Source: Dipteris shenzhenensis (lineage: Eukaryota; Polypodiophyta; Polypodiopsida; Gleicheniales). Taken from it: DNA of 64,000 bases. Below are positions 32,557 through 46,623 of the stretch, piece after piece. Location of the stretch: assembly GCA_047967505.1 (NCBI GenBank), contig CM106539.1. The stretch is one strand, 5' to 3'. Below the pieces are notes generated by a model. The model was not told the DNA's origin, made no database searches, and saw only the letters and a program-made list of their open reading frames with translations. Position numbers and translations under genes: made by a program. Within the stretch, counting starts at the first letter, position 1; the number at the start of each line of letters is the position of its first letter.

Positions 32557-35500
32557 CAATTTCATTGAAATCAATCTTTGTATCAACATATACATATATA
32601 TTACCCTTGGTGCACTTCAATCAAGTAAATCTACTATTCTTTGAAATAAAATTTCGTGGGCCCTTTTAAAAATTCCTAAGTTTTGCATCTCCTAAGTTAC
32701 CTAAAGTAGATATATCATTAATAAAAAATAGTGAGCATCCCAAGTACACCCAAATAACAAACCAATTGAGACCCAAAGAAAAAAGTACACCACGCTTATG
32801 AAGCAACTAAGACATAAGGATTAGTTTCAAAGAGCTATCCTTTAACACAATCATGGAATCACTGCCAAGGGTCCCATAGAGACCATCATCACCATGAAGA
32901 ATCAACCGAGTCATCACTCCTCATGGAAAAACAAATGTGCTTGATCAATCAAAGAGAAGAACAACCTAGGCACCCAAGAAGTGTTTCATGAGATGGCCCA
33001 CTTCCCAACAACAAGAAGAAACCCACCTTTTGAAACTACCCTTGATGGTAAAGTTATGCATAAAATTGGACCATTACATCATCATTCATGGGCAACCATG
33101 CATTCTTAAATATGTGAGGGAGAGTCAAAACAAGCAAATGAGAGATATGGCTACAAATCAAGCAACGTAGTTAAGTAAAGGCAAAAAAATGATGGTTTCA
33201 CCATAGGCTTTCCCATAATAATGGATGTTTGAAGGAACCTAACGTCCATATTGACTATATAGGCCTAAGCAAAGGCAAGGCTAAAATAAAGAGGAATTTT
33301 CTTATGGAGAAACAAAGCTCAAATACAAGCAAAGTGAGTCTTGCCACATTTTTCATTGATTTATCAATGCCAAAGTGTTGGGTCTTTCTATGGTACTTGT
33401 CTCTAAGGTGAAGACTTCCCACATCTACAAGTGTCTTAAAGCTAGAATATCACCATTGAGGGCATGGATTAGAAAAGTGCAAGAGAAAAACCACTTTCTT
33501 TGGAAGCATCTCATGTTGAAATCATTGCTTGTGTTCTAGAATTACAAGCTACCAAATAAATACATCTACCAACAAAGTAGGCCAAGTTTCCCACATGTAT
33601 GAATGTATGAGAGCTCAATGTGCAATCCCATTGTGGAACAACATTCATTAGGTCAAAGCAAATATGGTAACCATTGCAACAATGCCTCGACCATTGTTAA
33701 TGATTTCCATGAAAGGGGTGCTAACTTGTATGGCATGGTGAATGTTCTTCTTGTTAGCACTACTAGATAAAATAGCATTGTGCTTGCATTCCTTTATCGT
33801 TAAGCTAAATTACGATAATTAGTCTGCACTATGCCTTGGACATTTGAATTTTAGTCCCCCTATCCAATTAGTCTCCTTCCTTCGATCTCCATTGTACCTC
33901 ATAGATTTTGTATGTACGCGTCCTACCACATTTGGTCACAAGTCTTCTCCTCTACCGCTCAATCTTGTTGCTCTTGTCTCAATATGGCATTTCTCCACCC
34001 CGAAGGTGTAATGCATGACCAGACATCAACTTGTCTTTTACCCTTGATCGTAATTTTTTGTCCACCCATTAGGTCCTTTGATCATCATCATCATGTTCTA
34101 TGCCTGCCTATGTGTCAATAGAGGTCTTTTTTATTTTATATATAGATGCTTTACCTTGCCTACATGTCCATCTCACCAGGTTCCATAATGGTCATTCTCA
34201 CCTTTGCTTGCATACTTTTCAAGAGAGATCCATGGATGCACTTTTTCTTCCCTCTTATTTTCTTTTGTCAATGTATATGCTCCACTTATTGGTCCCTTTC
34301 CAAGCATGTGCACATATTGTTGTCTTGCTCAATGTTGCATTTATTGAGCATTGCAAGTGGCTTACCGCAAGTGATGATGAGAATCAAATAGGAGGCAGAT
34401 GCATGAAAACTTGCCTTTCCTTCTTCCACAAACTAAAATAAAATCTCTTATTGTGACAACAAGGTTTTGACAAACTAGCACAATTAATGTAAAATTATAT
34501 GATTCCATCTATGCACTTGGACTCATGCTCCAATACTCTACACTGATGTGAAGCAAGACTAGTCAACAAATCCAAACATAAAGATAGGGTGTGGATGCGA
34601 CATTGTTTTTGGTTAGTCAACCTTGCCTTTTCTCATCAATCATAATGTTGAATATAGAATTAAATGCCATTAGACAACGGCCTTTCGATGGAATCTGTGG
34701 ACTGACTGTTCTACAGAGAAAATGTAGTAGCATTTACATTATGAATCATATTGTTGTCAATCCCATATCTTCTTTGATCAATGTGGGTATGAGGAGGGCA
34801 GGGGCGGGGGCGAGGGCAGGGGCGTTGGGAGAGGGCATGTGATCAGGGGATGTTCTACTTTGGAAGGTTGTTGTTCAAAGGATGTGGGTTGTGTTAGTTT
34901 GTACAATTTGATGGTGCTCTCCTCACCACCCTCCTTTTGTAGACTTGCTTTTGTGTTTTGGTAATATGGAGAAAATTTGCAACTAGTCTTGATATTCTTT
35001 CTATATTCCTCACATCACCATTGCCACTCCCATGGTTTGGGGAATCAACCCCAGTCACCCCGAAATCAACCTCTCTACATCCCCCCAATGGCCCAATTGG
35101 AGATTTGGTAGCAACAAGTCTCAAGGTCTACCAGCAAGAGGAGAAGCCCCATAGGTGGAGGGCTAGTAGTAGCAGCAGGTGCACATGTTGCAACTTGTAG
35201 AAGGTAGGTAACTCGCTACATTGCCTTGGAAACGACCAAGTGTATTTAGCCTTGTTTTGGGGTTTGGGACTACACCATGACATGTGTCCAGGTACTAAAG
35301 CTTCCCCTTGCTATTGATGACCAATTCTTTATTATGTTTACAGACCACTAGATGATGCCCAACAAGTGCCCATTCTTCGCCATACCCCCGTACACCAACT
35401 TTGTAGGGGAGTTTTGCATTAAATGGGGCAGTTCCCTTAGGATTCTTGAAGTTGTGCTTCAACCAGCTACCACCATCTTCTAAAGAAAATTTAGGGGGTG

Positions 35501-36135
35501 CCTAGGGGTTAACCCCAAGTAGGTGCTAGTTTGAAAGGTCAGTGAGGGGGGGCAGAGGGGCCAACTCTATTATAAGCTGATATAAATCAATTTTGGCAGA
35601 TTGAGTATGGCTCTATGGGGACACCTTCCATCCATTGGACCACCACCTCCCCTCTATCTGATAGCACCTTGCAAAGAAGGTGTGCATTTTTCCTAGCAAG
35701 ACTATGGGGAGGGCCTCTATTCACACATGAAGAGTGGTTTCCCCAAGTTTTATTTTGGTGCTAAACAAGAGTGGCGATCCACAAGAAGCGAGGAGCAAGA
35801 AGCTATTATCAAGGCTCTCCCAAAAGCAACTCCTTGATTGGATGTGCATGCGCTAGTGTGCCAATCCCAACTACAATCTAGAGCATCTGCAAGAAGGGTT
35901 GTCTGTGCTAAGATCTGGAAGCAGCTCCTCGAGCAGAGGTACGGTATAGACCGAGTAGAGTGTTGAGCTTTTTTAAGGACTAGTGTGAGTGAGTATGTGG
36001 CAACAACAATCGTGAGAGCACTACTGGTATGTCTCTACTGAAAACAATTTCAAGATGTCCATGAATTTTCTAGAGGTAATGCAGAGGACAAAAAAAAAAG
36101 CTTGCTTCTTCACCACCTCCACATACTCCACTCTA
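32557..36135. other. intergenic stretch, no gene recognised
   Basis: AT-rich to about 34.8 kb, more balanced from 34.8 to 36.0 kb. Frames such as 33912-34441 (plus) have no recognisable domain. A (GGGGCA)-like run lies at 34800-34830. Confidence 0.4.
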
Positions 36136-36174
36136 CGTGTGTGTGTGTGTGTGTGTGCACTTTGGAAAAAATGT

Positions 36175-36218
<44 letters not shown>

Positions 36219-36220
36219 TA
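36136..36220 (+). repeat. (TG)n and (AG)n microsatellites
   Basis: TG run, short spacer, second TG run, then AG run. Confidence 0.95.
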
Positions 36221-36483
36221 CATATTTGAGTCTTTCAAGAAGGGAAAGGTGATGGATCCAACAAAAGCATGCTACTATTCCCGACAAATTGTCCAAGGGG
36301 ATCTTTACATTCTTAAGCGAGACATTGTCTTTAATTTAGCATGAAAAGAAGCTTTCTCGACTATGTGTTGTGAAAAGGGGAATCATAGCTTCATTAAGAG
36401 CCAACAAAGTCGAAAAGGGGAAAAGGTGAATTTCATTCACGTGGCCTCTGAGAAATGGTGCGGAGAAAAGGGAGCAAATTGGG

Positions 36484-36520
36484 GAGAGAGAGAGAGAGGG
36501 AGAGAGAGAGAGAGAGAGAA
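36484..36520 (+). repeat. (AG)n microsatellite
   Basis: A nearly pure AG run within a purine-rich segment. Confidence 0.9.
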
Positions 36521-36774
36521 CCAGGTTCAATTGGCTTGCCCTGTAGTTTTTCTGCCAGGACAGGATGTTCTCTCAGGTACGGAGCACTAGTGGGGGTTTT
36601 GTTGCTGGAAATGTCTCACATGCATGCACAAGCAAGAAGAAGATCGGCGACATGTGGAATGGTGCATGTGAGAGTTATCCTGCAAAAGGGAGCTCAAAAA
36701 ATGAAGCCCCAAAAACAATTTTCTCTTTGGTTGGAGTCCTTCACTAAGACCTGCAAACGGCATGCCAAAAAGAG

Positions 36775-37055
36775 GAGGAGAGAGAGAGAAAGGGGAAGAA
36801 AAAAGATGGGGATACAAATAGCAAGACTTAGGATTTAAAGGAATACAAATAGCAAGTGGAACTTTATCCCAATCATAAAAATGCAAATGAAAATAAAACC
36901 AATCATAAAAATGCAAATGAAAATAAGACAATTCCGAATTTTCACATTCGATCCTTTTTTTTTTTTTTAAATTCACATTCGATTACTATAGCCTGGCAGG
37001 CCAAAAACATGAACTATTTTCTGCCGTTCAAAACACGAAAAATTTAGAGGACAAG
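36775..37055 (+). repeat. second copy of the 21-kb repeat segment
   Basis: The tail GGGGATACAAATAGCAAG, and further on ACTATAGCC plus GGCAGGCCAAAAACA, match 21030-21310 in the same order. A 32-bp duplication (AATCATAAAAATGCAAATGA near 36872 and 36900) is inserted here. Confidence 0.7.
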
Positions 37056-38525
37056 TGTGTGCTTGTTGTTCATGGCGTCTGAGTTGAGACTGCGCATCCG
37101 GCCATGTAACCATCATTCCATTTGGCCGGCGTGTTTAATTCCTGTTTACATCCAGAGATTTGAACTCGAATCTCTGCCGTGGCCCCGTTTTCAGTTTCAA
37201 GCACGTCGGAGATCCATAGAAATCATCCTGAAAGATTATTGCCGTGAAGCTTGTTCGTCGTCTGCGTATAATAAAATGGAGCAGTAATTGCTGCCGAAAA
37301 TGAAGGTTTATACCATTACCCAAATCTGGTTTCGAAATTCGGGGGCTGGACCACGCTCCAAATCCCCAGTCGGTGCCCCTCGTGTGGGTTTCCGCGGTGG
37401 CAGCAGAGTCTCTCTCACAGCTCAATGACTCGGAGCCGTTTTGGGTAAAAGAATTCCTGCAATGTGCAGCAATCGGACCGCAGTAAGATAGCTTCTTGTC
37501 GGCTCATTCACATTTTATACTATATAGGGTGGCTTAGCGCAGCCTTCTCGATGCAAGTTCGGGTCGCGCCCGACCGATCGTTGCCTGGCAGCAACCACCA
37601 TAGCTCATGGTTTTTATTAGGCTGTAGCAGGTGTTGCTGCTGTGTGAGGGGGCTGCAAGTTCATGCAACATACGAGAAGCTTCGGCCTGTCCAGAATTGC
37701 CGAAACGACAGAAGTTTTCCGCCAATTCCAAATTCTGTTACCGGCTCGTTCAAACTTCCGTCCGAATTCCATTTCCTGAGTGAAGGAAAAGGCACGCTGT
37801 ATCATCCAAGGTTTGGGCCTGTGGGAGAGCAGCCACCCACATTCCAAGGAGCAACGGCACAACAACAGCAAACTCCTTCTCTTTTATGCAGGAAGAAAGT
37901 CTGATCCCGTAAGAGCGTCACAACGTGATTCGGACCACCATGCATGATCGGTTTTCTCCGAGCCCTTGGGCCTTTCATCTTCCCCCGTCCAACGCCACGG
38001 TTAAGGGGCGGAGAACGTTCTGCATGTCTTTGCGACTCCTAAGCATCATCCGTCCTTAACTGGCCGGCATTGTCGTTCCAACGTCGTATTATCAACTCCG
38101 ATGCTTAAGCTTAATTCCCCTATTTCACCGATAGATTCAGCATCATTCAGGAATCCTGATGTTCTTCATGAGCACTTGTTACAAGTTACAACGCCGCCGG
38201 GCGACCGTCAGCAACGCCACAAACAGCTTTGATACAAGCAAGCAAAGTCATGCTTAGAAATTGTCAAACTGTAGGGCTGTTTGCCACTCAGCCACCGAAT
38301 AAATTGCTGGTTTCTCTCTCAGCTTGGTGTCCGATGCTCCTTCCCTTGAAGTGTGGAGCACGTAGTGACACAGTCGGTCGAATTGCCATTTTCATCTAAG
38401 ACTTTCCTGATTTCTGGTTGATAGGTAAGAACTAAGGATTCAACCATGACGGACCTTTTTAGGAAGCTCATAGAAAATCTATGCATCTTTTCCACTTGGC
38501 CAAAAATGACAGTCATAGCCAAAGC
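37056..38525. other. balanced-GC stretch, no gene identified
   Basis: GC content is higher than in the surroundings. Frames at 37464-37904 (plus), 37534-37731 (minus) and 38319-38522 (minus) overlap without a recognisable domain. Its position beside the repeated segment parallels 21.4-22.0 kb. Confidence 0.3.
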
Positions 38526-41500
38526 ATGGTCTTAAAGTTAGACCAAGGTATCTATAGGACCACGGGTGAGATAGCCAACAAGCTTGACCAGCCCCGGTCC
38601 GCCTCAACTCGATAATGGGATGCCCCGGTCAACTACCTTACGACCTTCCCGTCGTACATTAAGATGATTGAGCGGATCTTACTCAAATAGTCGGGGTTAG
38701 TCAATAGAAACATCCCACATATGAAAGACGATCCCAATCTAACATCCGTTAGGACGCTTTAGGGCTCTAGGACCCTTTAGACACTTTAGGGCTTGCTAGG
38801 AGACCACCCTAAGTAAGAAGGAAATGTGCATATCTTTTTACGTTCTCTAAATTTAGACGTTGTGGAATGGTTTTGAGAGTGTCGTTCTCATTGCCCACAT
38901 TTAAGATGTCCACATCTTAGAGTGGTTTAGATGTTGTGGAGATGTTGACTAGGCTACTCATTGTGGGCTTGTTAAACCATGGCTAAGTGATTGTTGTTTA
39001 CATTGTTCAATTTAGTTCTCTCATATTTAATTTTTTAGTTATGCGCTCCTAAGAGAAAGGAGACGAGATAATCAATATTGCATACCTAAGAGATATGAGC
39101 CAAGCCACATGGGCCCTTAGGAGCACACCCAAACTATGCTTCACTGAGGCCTTGCAAGCAAATGGATTGCAACTTCGAGGTATGAACAACTCCTACGTTA
39201 TTTATGTAGGTTCTAAGGGCGTGCATGCACACACAGTCACTACCGCCCCATAAATGCAAGATCTGACTAAATCTTCACATGATCTCAAGGTATTGCAAGT
39301 GGATTACAAGATTGAAGTTGTTTTGTGACGTCGAGATTCTTCCAGAGTTTTTCAACCATAGAACCTATCATAAGACCTCGAACCCCAAATTCAAAGTCAA
39401 CACATGAAATTAAAAACCGTATGTAACTTTCACCAAGGGAAAAGTGCAACTGAATATTTAGTCCTAACAATGAGGGCAAAAGAATTTCTATGTTAGAATA
39501 TTCAGCTTGTTTTTTGGAACTCACACACCCACTTTACCACCACCTCCCATTTAACACGAAAGAGGGAAATTCATCCTTCCCTTCTAAGCATGAGTAGTCA
39601 CAAGAGTATAAGACTTAGTGCCCTCGGGAGTGCCCATGGGCCAATGCTTGTAAAAATGCATGACATCGTGTGAGTAAATAAGAGAGACACAATAAACAAT
39701 ACCTAGTAAGGAGGTTCTATGCAAAGCACATTAAGAAGAGCCTTATAGCTTAGAAGGTCTTCCAGATTACCTTAAACATGTCTTCTAGAAGAGCTTGAAT
39801 TCAAAACATGGGGATTCCTTAAAGGACGATGACCTTGTCACAAGCATCCTATGGGGATTTGAAGACTTTGGAACCACCCCAATGCTTATCAATTAGGTCA
39901 TCACAAGACTAATCTTAACAAAACACCATCATCACTAGGGTATAAGGCATGCAACAAACAAAAAAAATTATTATCCTTAAGGGTTAAAAAATCAAGCAAT
40001 ATGAATGCTCATAACAAGTCTATAATCTTGGGTTTTGGCTAAGGTGTCTCCCATCTCACTAGTTTTTATATTTTAGCTTGCACCACCCTCTCTCCTCTAC
40101 ATGCATCACACATCATATAATCAGTCTCTTTAGACTTTATTAAAAAACCCAATTATAGAGGAGCTAAATTGAAAAACTTGGGTTTGGCTAAAGCATCTCA
40201 CATCTCACCAATTTTAATATTTTATCTTGCACTGCCCTCTCTACTCTACATGCATTAGATATCATGTTTTTAGGCTTCTTAGATGCTAGAAACTCAACCA
40301 TAAATGCAAGCAGCCCACAAGAACCCAAAATATCAAAATAGCTAATGATGGAAAATCCTATCTTCTTAAGATAGAGAAGCTCAAAATTTAATGGTGAATA
40401 AAGAAGAAGCCTTCTTAGATACATGATGAAAGAAAATGCTAAGGAGTTTGTCTCATTGTGAGTAGTTATAGCAAGAAATATAAGCATGGCTCATCCACTT
40501 TATAAGGTGAAATTTCAAATCACATTCCCGTCTTTTCTAACTTTTGGCTAATTACATGATAGAGGTATGGCAACCTTTATGAATGTTTAGGACCTAAAAC
40601 ATATAATCGTTGGATAGATAATCATAAATTTTAGGGCTATAATTTACAAATCTAAACTCCATGCTTGTGAAACAAGAAGATTGCACTCCAATCAATATGT
40701 TTCATGAACAAAAAATTAAAAAAATAATTTCATCACTATGGTGTGGCTATAAACTCTAAGTTCTCTAATACTTTGCGGGGCTTGAATCAAATAGTATGAA
40801 TTATGCTTATGAGGGACCACCCACAACTTACTAAAGAAAGGTTCATTGAATAGTTCACTTGCTTATTTATTTGAAAGTATATCTTGTTTGTTGATGGCAT
40901 TGTCTTTCCATCTTGCCATACGTTTGTTATAAGTTAGTAAATAGTGCATCGGTGTCTAAGAAGCTTACAACAAACTTATATACAATGAGTATAGAACTTT
41001 CATCATCAAATGCTTACACATACACACATGCATACATACATATGTAATATGTATGCATGTACATACATTTTTGTGTGTGTGTGCGTGTGATTGTGTATGG
41101 TTTAGCATAATCAAGTAATCACATATTTTTTTGCATGGTACCACCCATGATTACATAAACATGATCTAGAATCTCTTCATGACACAACTTGATGATCAAG
41201 ACGTTTATTGACAATATATTCTTATTTAGTGCCAAGATAATAATAAAAGAACTTATACCTATGGTACATTCGCATATATTAGTTCTCAAAGTAAAAGTTT
41301 ACTACCGACGACCAATTCCTTTTGTCAATAGAGTTCTTTCTAATATACAAGAGATTTACGTCAGTATTCCTCACCCTTGAGAAGCATGGGCTCCTATCGT
41401 ATTTTTTTCTCTATTCTTGAGTTTTTCTCCCTAGTAAAGGATACCACCGTGGAATTTCTTCTCTTCTTAGTTTTTTGGATAAGGGGAGTTCCTTGTAGGA

Positions 41501-42060
41501 AGATGTCATCATGGTTGCCTTTTTAAATTTTATGTGTGAGTGGGGATTTTGTACAAATCTACGGTATGGAAAATTAGCCAGTATTAGGTAGAAATGACCT
41601 TGTGAATGCATTTCCTCATTGCTTGGCTCTACCTAATTGATTTAAACTCAATGTTTAATTGAGATTGACGTTACATTGTAGATCACATCATGTGTGCAAT
41701 CTTATGTTAATATTGAGTCGAAACATTGGAAAGATGACATCATTAATCAATCATTAAAAAAAGACAACAATAATCACATGGATTGAAACAATGCAATGAT
41801 AGCATGATGAAATAATTGTAAGAATAGGTTGTAAGATGCATAGACTGCACTATTTGTAGATGGTTATAACATTTCAAATATATGTTTTAATTACACATTT
41901 AATTATTGCTTTAATTTATGCAATCATATTGCCTTTTTAATTAATGCTTACATGTAGAAGAATGTTAATATATTCTTTTAATACAAACATGTGTTGCTTG
42001 AATTGTCAATTGTTGCAAAATTTGAGTGTTTACATGCAGTTGAAATTGAATTTGGCAGCA
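38526..42060. other. AT-rich intergenic stretch
   Basis: No gene recognised. The 38.55-38.85 kb part is GC-richer and could be an LTR, but no terminal repeats or primer-binding site were found. Confidence 0.4.
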
Positions 42061-42160
42061 TAGGTATTTGCAAAGACAATATGGAAGCTCAATGAAGTTA
42101 GCACTACTAGGAAATTTTAAGAGTTTGGCCCAAGCATTACTAAATAAATATTATGGAAAA

Positions 42161-42382
42161 ACAGTTAGGGTTGCATTGTTAAATCCTACTAATTTATCAT
42201 GGAGTGAGATGGAAACCAACATCAACAATGACGGTGTGATATTCAAATTGAATATCACAGTTAGGGTTGCATAAAATATTGTGCAAAAACAATTAGGGTT
42301 GCATTGTTAAATCCTAACTAATCTGTCATGGAGTGAGATGGAAACCAACATCAACAATGACAGTGTGAGATTCAAATTGAAG
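42161..42382 (+). repeat. 128-bp spaced direct duplication
   Basis: ATTAGGGTTGCATTGTTAAA-like starts occur at 42161 and 42289, and both copies continue through GAGTGAGATGGAAACCAACA. The copies are about 93-95 percent identical. Confidence 0.9.
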
Positions 42383-43345
42383 GTAGATATATCCAATAAA
42401 GTGAAAAAATAGCTAGATGACTTTGAAAGGTGGGAAATCGTAGCTATAGTGATGGGAAGAAAGGAGGGGGATAGAGGTTGAATACATATTAGTGTTGTTC
42501 TAGAATTGTATATGAAGGGTTTGATTGTGGGCATAGCACATACAATAGTAAAGTTGAACTCACATTTTTGAACATCTTCTTAAAATATAGAAGGTTCAAG
42601 CTGCATATGGTCAATGCCAAAGAGTAGAAGGTGGGTTAGCTGACAAGTCATAGACCTTACATGTAATTACTCTAGTAATTGCTGCACATCGATCTCAAGA
42701 TGAGAGCACTCTTATGATAGTTGCAATGATTCTTATGATATAGTGTCTCTAGAAACAGTTGTACTATAGTGTCAAGCATGACAAGAGTATTGATGGAAGT
42801 TGAAATGAGACATGTGTTAGAATTATAGCTCAATGTGTTTATATAGTCTCTATATAGTACTTTCATGTATCAACATTTCTCAAGTTGATGTGAGTTAATG
42901 CAATAATCATGTCATATTTTATGTTTCGTGTGCATTGTCTTTGATATGGTGTGTTGGAGTCATAAAGTTTTCAGATCAATTCTTAAATTTGTATGGTGTA
43001 AGGTTATGTTTGATGATGTGTTTCTCATTATATATCATGGTAGTTTGTGCACTCATGCAATGGCATTAGGTGGCTACGTATTGATAAGGGGTGTATTAGA
43101 GGATGTGTTGTAAATACAAAAATAAATTACAAATGGATTGTCTCCACTTCTCTTAAAAATTACATTGATTTCCTTTGTATTCATGCTCACAATAAAGCCA
43201 TAGTCATCCATGGTCACATTGTGGTTACCTTTCTTTCTTTGCATATCTCAACATGCATTCATTCCATCTTTGCATATTTTGAAGTATTTGTGCAACCTAC
43301 CACATTATTTCTTTCTACAATCATCCTCTGCTCTACTTGTGGCAC
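42383..43345. other. AT-rich intergenic stretch
   Basis: Frames at 42672-42866 (minus) and 42928-43355 (plus) have no recognisable domain. Confidence 0.4.
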
Positions 43346-43516
43346 CACATTGTGATTCTCACATAACATAGACACCTTTATTCTCATCTCACACATAGTT
43401 CTCAAAAATTGTTATATCCATAACTTGTGCCACATTGTGATTCTCACATAACATAGACACCTTTATTCTCATCTCACACATAGTTCTAAAAAATTGTTAT
43501 ATCCATAACTTGTGCC
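43346..43516 (+). repeat. 85-bp tandem duplication, almost identical
   Basis: CACATTGTGATTCTCACATA begins both copies (43346 and 43431), with one or two differences. It is followed by a 15-bp repeat (CCATTATAAGGAGTAA). Confidence 0.95.
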
Positions 43517-45420
43517 ATTATAAGGAGTAACCATTATAAGGAGTAAAAACCACACCTTATGGCACTTTAAAGCACATGACAAAATCTCATCTTGCTTTGT
43601 GCGATGTAGACTTCTCCTTGGATATAAGTGTTAAATAAATCAAATGTTTCTCCCATAGGTATTTGATTTGATTGCCTCCATTTTTGAAATGACTTTGTTA
43701 TTGTTTTGTTATGTATCTTACCTTCGATCCTTAATTAAAGATTAATAAAAAATACAATGATCAATATGAAAAGAACTTTTTAAATTCACTTTATGTTTTT
43801 CCTTCGAACACAAACATTTATAAGTGACATCATTCAGATGATTATATAGCATACAATTTTTTATTACATGCATAAGGAAATCAATTATGCACCATCACAT
43901 TCACAAGAAAATTGAAAATGTTGTTTATTACAAAAAATATTGTGCACAACATTAGAGTTAAATATAGGATCAACCCACTTCTATATACCATTGTTATCTT
44001 AGTGCTATAACACATTAGTCAAGACTCAAGGTTATGGCCATCCCATAACTATGACTTCTCAAGCATGCCATTTTCTCTTTGCCATTCTTGCAAAGGTCAA
44101 AGATAGGCCTTTCCAATCTCTATGGGGCAAGAGGGTTACATAACCAAACTATTCAGATATTAATCTATTTTATTTGATCCATTTTACCAATTGGTTTATC
44201 TTTTATTAAATTCTACAATTTCCTTTAAATCAACTTCACGAGTGGGTTACACTTTCTTCTCCTTGGTTGCTATTAACCTTCACCTTCCAAAGACTTTAGG
44301 GAATTTCCTATTTACAGAAAGGGATATCTCATATCCCTAAAATGCTCTGAGCATCATTGCTTGTGGTGTTTGAAACATCTTTGTACTGTCCATAAAGGGA
44401 ATGTCCTTCTACCAAAGGTTGTTGATGTATCATTATGCTTGAGCGACCAGCCACATATTAGAAACAATTTTTAATCAAACTAACAAAGGTAGGATTTCAA
44501 GGTTCAAGTCATCATTGTTCCAATCTATAAACCAAAAATGACTTTGAAAATATACAATTTCTAGGATGATTCAAACATCCCTTGTATGGGATATTATCAT
44601 CTATCAAGATAGTACTCCTATCACAATCCTATAAATTCCTTCCAAACTTTTTCTAGTGGTGTTGAACATTGCTTCCATGTCTGTCTTGTCAAGTCTATAA
44701 AGGGAAAATTTTTTAAATATGTAGCATTGTCCTTGTTTCCACACCATGAAGAATGTTTATTTGTTGCTTTTTGGGCAACTTATTTGAGCAGTTCAATTGG
44801 GCCTTATGTTACTCTCTCTTACACATGCCCATACTCCCACATTAAAGCATGTATAAATTGTTTCTAAGAATTCAATGCATGCCTTTCACAAAGTAATCAT
44901 TTCTTTTTTCATGTGATATGTCCTATTGTTTGAATATTTTTTATTGCTCGACTCGCATAATAAAAGCCCATTCAAACCTAGAATAGTTATTTTTCCATGA
45001 ATATTGGGTGTATCTAATTCCTATGGAGCATGTACAGATTATCCTTCTCTTGTATTGCCTGTGACATCGTTCATTCAAAACCTCCAAACATAAATTATTA
45101 CAAATGACCAAAAATGAACATTGCATGAAGAGATTGATTGCGATGGGCAAAAAGACAAAATTGGAGCTTTGTATTCATTGAGTCATAAAAACAAGAATGT
45201 ATGTATATGTCATTGTATATCTCACATACTATTCATTGTATTGATGTGATCCATACTCATCTAACAAAACATGATCAGCATTCCTTCTATATATAGTTCA
45301 ATGTTTTTTTAATAACTATGAATATGCACATCTCAATTTTTATGTTAGAATGTTAGCTAGTACTACTACTAGGTAAATGCTAGATGGGAGCCTTTTTATA
45401 GATCCTTCACTTATGAGAAT
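43517..45420. other. AT-rich intergenic stretch
   Basis: No gene recognised. The only notable frame (44941-45150, minus) lacks a domain I can name. Confidence 0.4.
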
Positions 45421-45425
45421 CATCT

Positions 45426-45907
45426 CTACATGTGGAAGACGCTGCCTCGCCCAAGCTGCTGCTCCACCCACTGCTGCAATGATATCTGAAGCTCTGCCTC
45501 TCGCTCAATACAGCATACCTCCTCTACTCGTGCCTCGTCACCTAGCATGACATCACCATATGAGAAGCGTCGCGGAACACACGCTGCAACCACTGATGTA
45601 TCAGCACCCTCCTGCTGCAGCAAAGCTCTCTGTGCCTCCTCCTTGAAGTGCTCTGTCAAGACCATGCGGGCAAATGGATCAATGTCCTGACGATGACTAG
45701 GATACAGATCATCCATGCCTAGTCATGCAAGGATGATGGCACTGAAAGTGATCTCGATAGGGCAGAGACCATGTCATGCAAGGATGATGCCACTGAATGA
45801 ACATCCCCCCTAATCCGTCCTCCAACATCTTGCAATGCCAGTGCAGGAATCCACTTTTCTAAAATCCCGCTCAATGTTGACCTCCACCTTTTCTTTAGAA
45901 TTTGCAT
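45426..45907 (-). CDS. unrecognised ORF pair, probably one broken frame
   Basis: Two minus frames abut: 45907-45719 (starts MQILKKRWRSTLSGILEKWI) and 45716-45426 (contains HRQDIDPFARMVLTEHFKEE and ends with a Glu/Gln-rich helix). GC content is much higher than in the flanks, and the composition is that of a helical, acidic protein. A 49-bp duplication at 45722-45820 (CATGCAAGGATGATG) lies at the join and probably caused the break. No domain is recognised. It could be a transposon-encoded protein or a captured gene piece. Copia remnants begin about 1 kb away. Confidence 0.35.
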
Positions 45908-46235
45908 CTAGAATGAATTGCATGAAAACACTCTAGTAGAAGTATCAATCAGATTGGGCATGGCTCAAACTTTGGATAGGTGTAGAGTGTCAAATTGTGA
46001 ATTTGGAAAAATGGGTTCCAATCCCATTATTTGCAACAAACACGTCATCCCAATGTTTGAATCCCAAGTACTTTACATTACTATCCTCATAGTGAAATAG
46101 AGTTCAAAGGAAGATGAGGACCTTTGATTGAAGCCCAAAATAGAAGACCAACAATGCCAACTAAGAAGTTGTGACCTACCAATTGAAGGTTAAAGTTCCA
46201 ACTCCCTAATCCTTATATCACCACTGGCTCTCTAG

Positions 46236-46623
46236 ACCTTAGTTTATAGTGCAATTTACAACATTCTTAATACCCTCTCTCTAATTGCATTGGATAATGA
46301 TAATTTTTTGAATTTTTAAAAGTAGAAAAGTTGCATAATGTCAACAAAGTTGATAGAGAATAGATTTTAAGAAACCATATAAGCACAGCAACTTTGTGGA
46401 AGTACAATTTAGCCATAGTTTCCCACTCTTAAGTTATAACATCTGGCGTATTCCAAGACATCAAGTGAAAAGTAGAAAAGTTGCATAATGTCAACAAAGT
46501 TGATAGAGAATAGATTTTAAGAAACCATATAAGCACAGCAACTTTGTTGTGGAAGTACAATTTAGCCATAGTTTCCCACTCTTAAGTTATAACATCTGGC
46601 GTATTCCAAGACATCAAGTGAAA
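46236..46623 (-). repeat. copia 3'-end segment with a 150-bp tandem duplication
   Basis: AGTAGAAAAGTTGCATAATG begins two nearly identical copies at 46321 and 46471; the second has a 3-base insertion. The flank GTGCAATTTACA and the body also match 47738-48010 at lower identity. Both versions lie just beyond a minus-strand copia pol remnant, so this is probably the element's 3' region or LTR. Confidence 0.75.

Noticed and set aside
37150-37180. Possible tRNA T-arm (GATTTGAACTCGAATC) on the minus strand
   Set aside because: The apparent stem is a 7-bp hairpin with an 8-nt loop, not a 5-bp stem with a TTCNANN loop, and no anticodon or D arm is found at the right distance.
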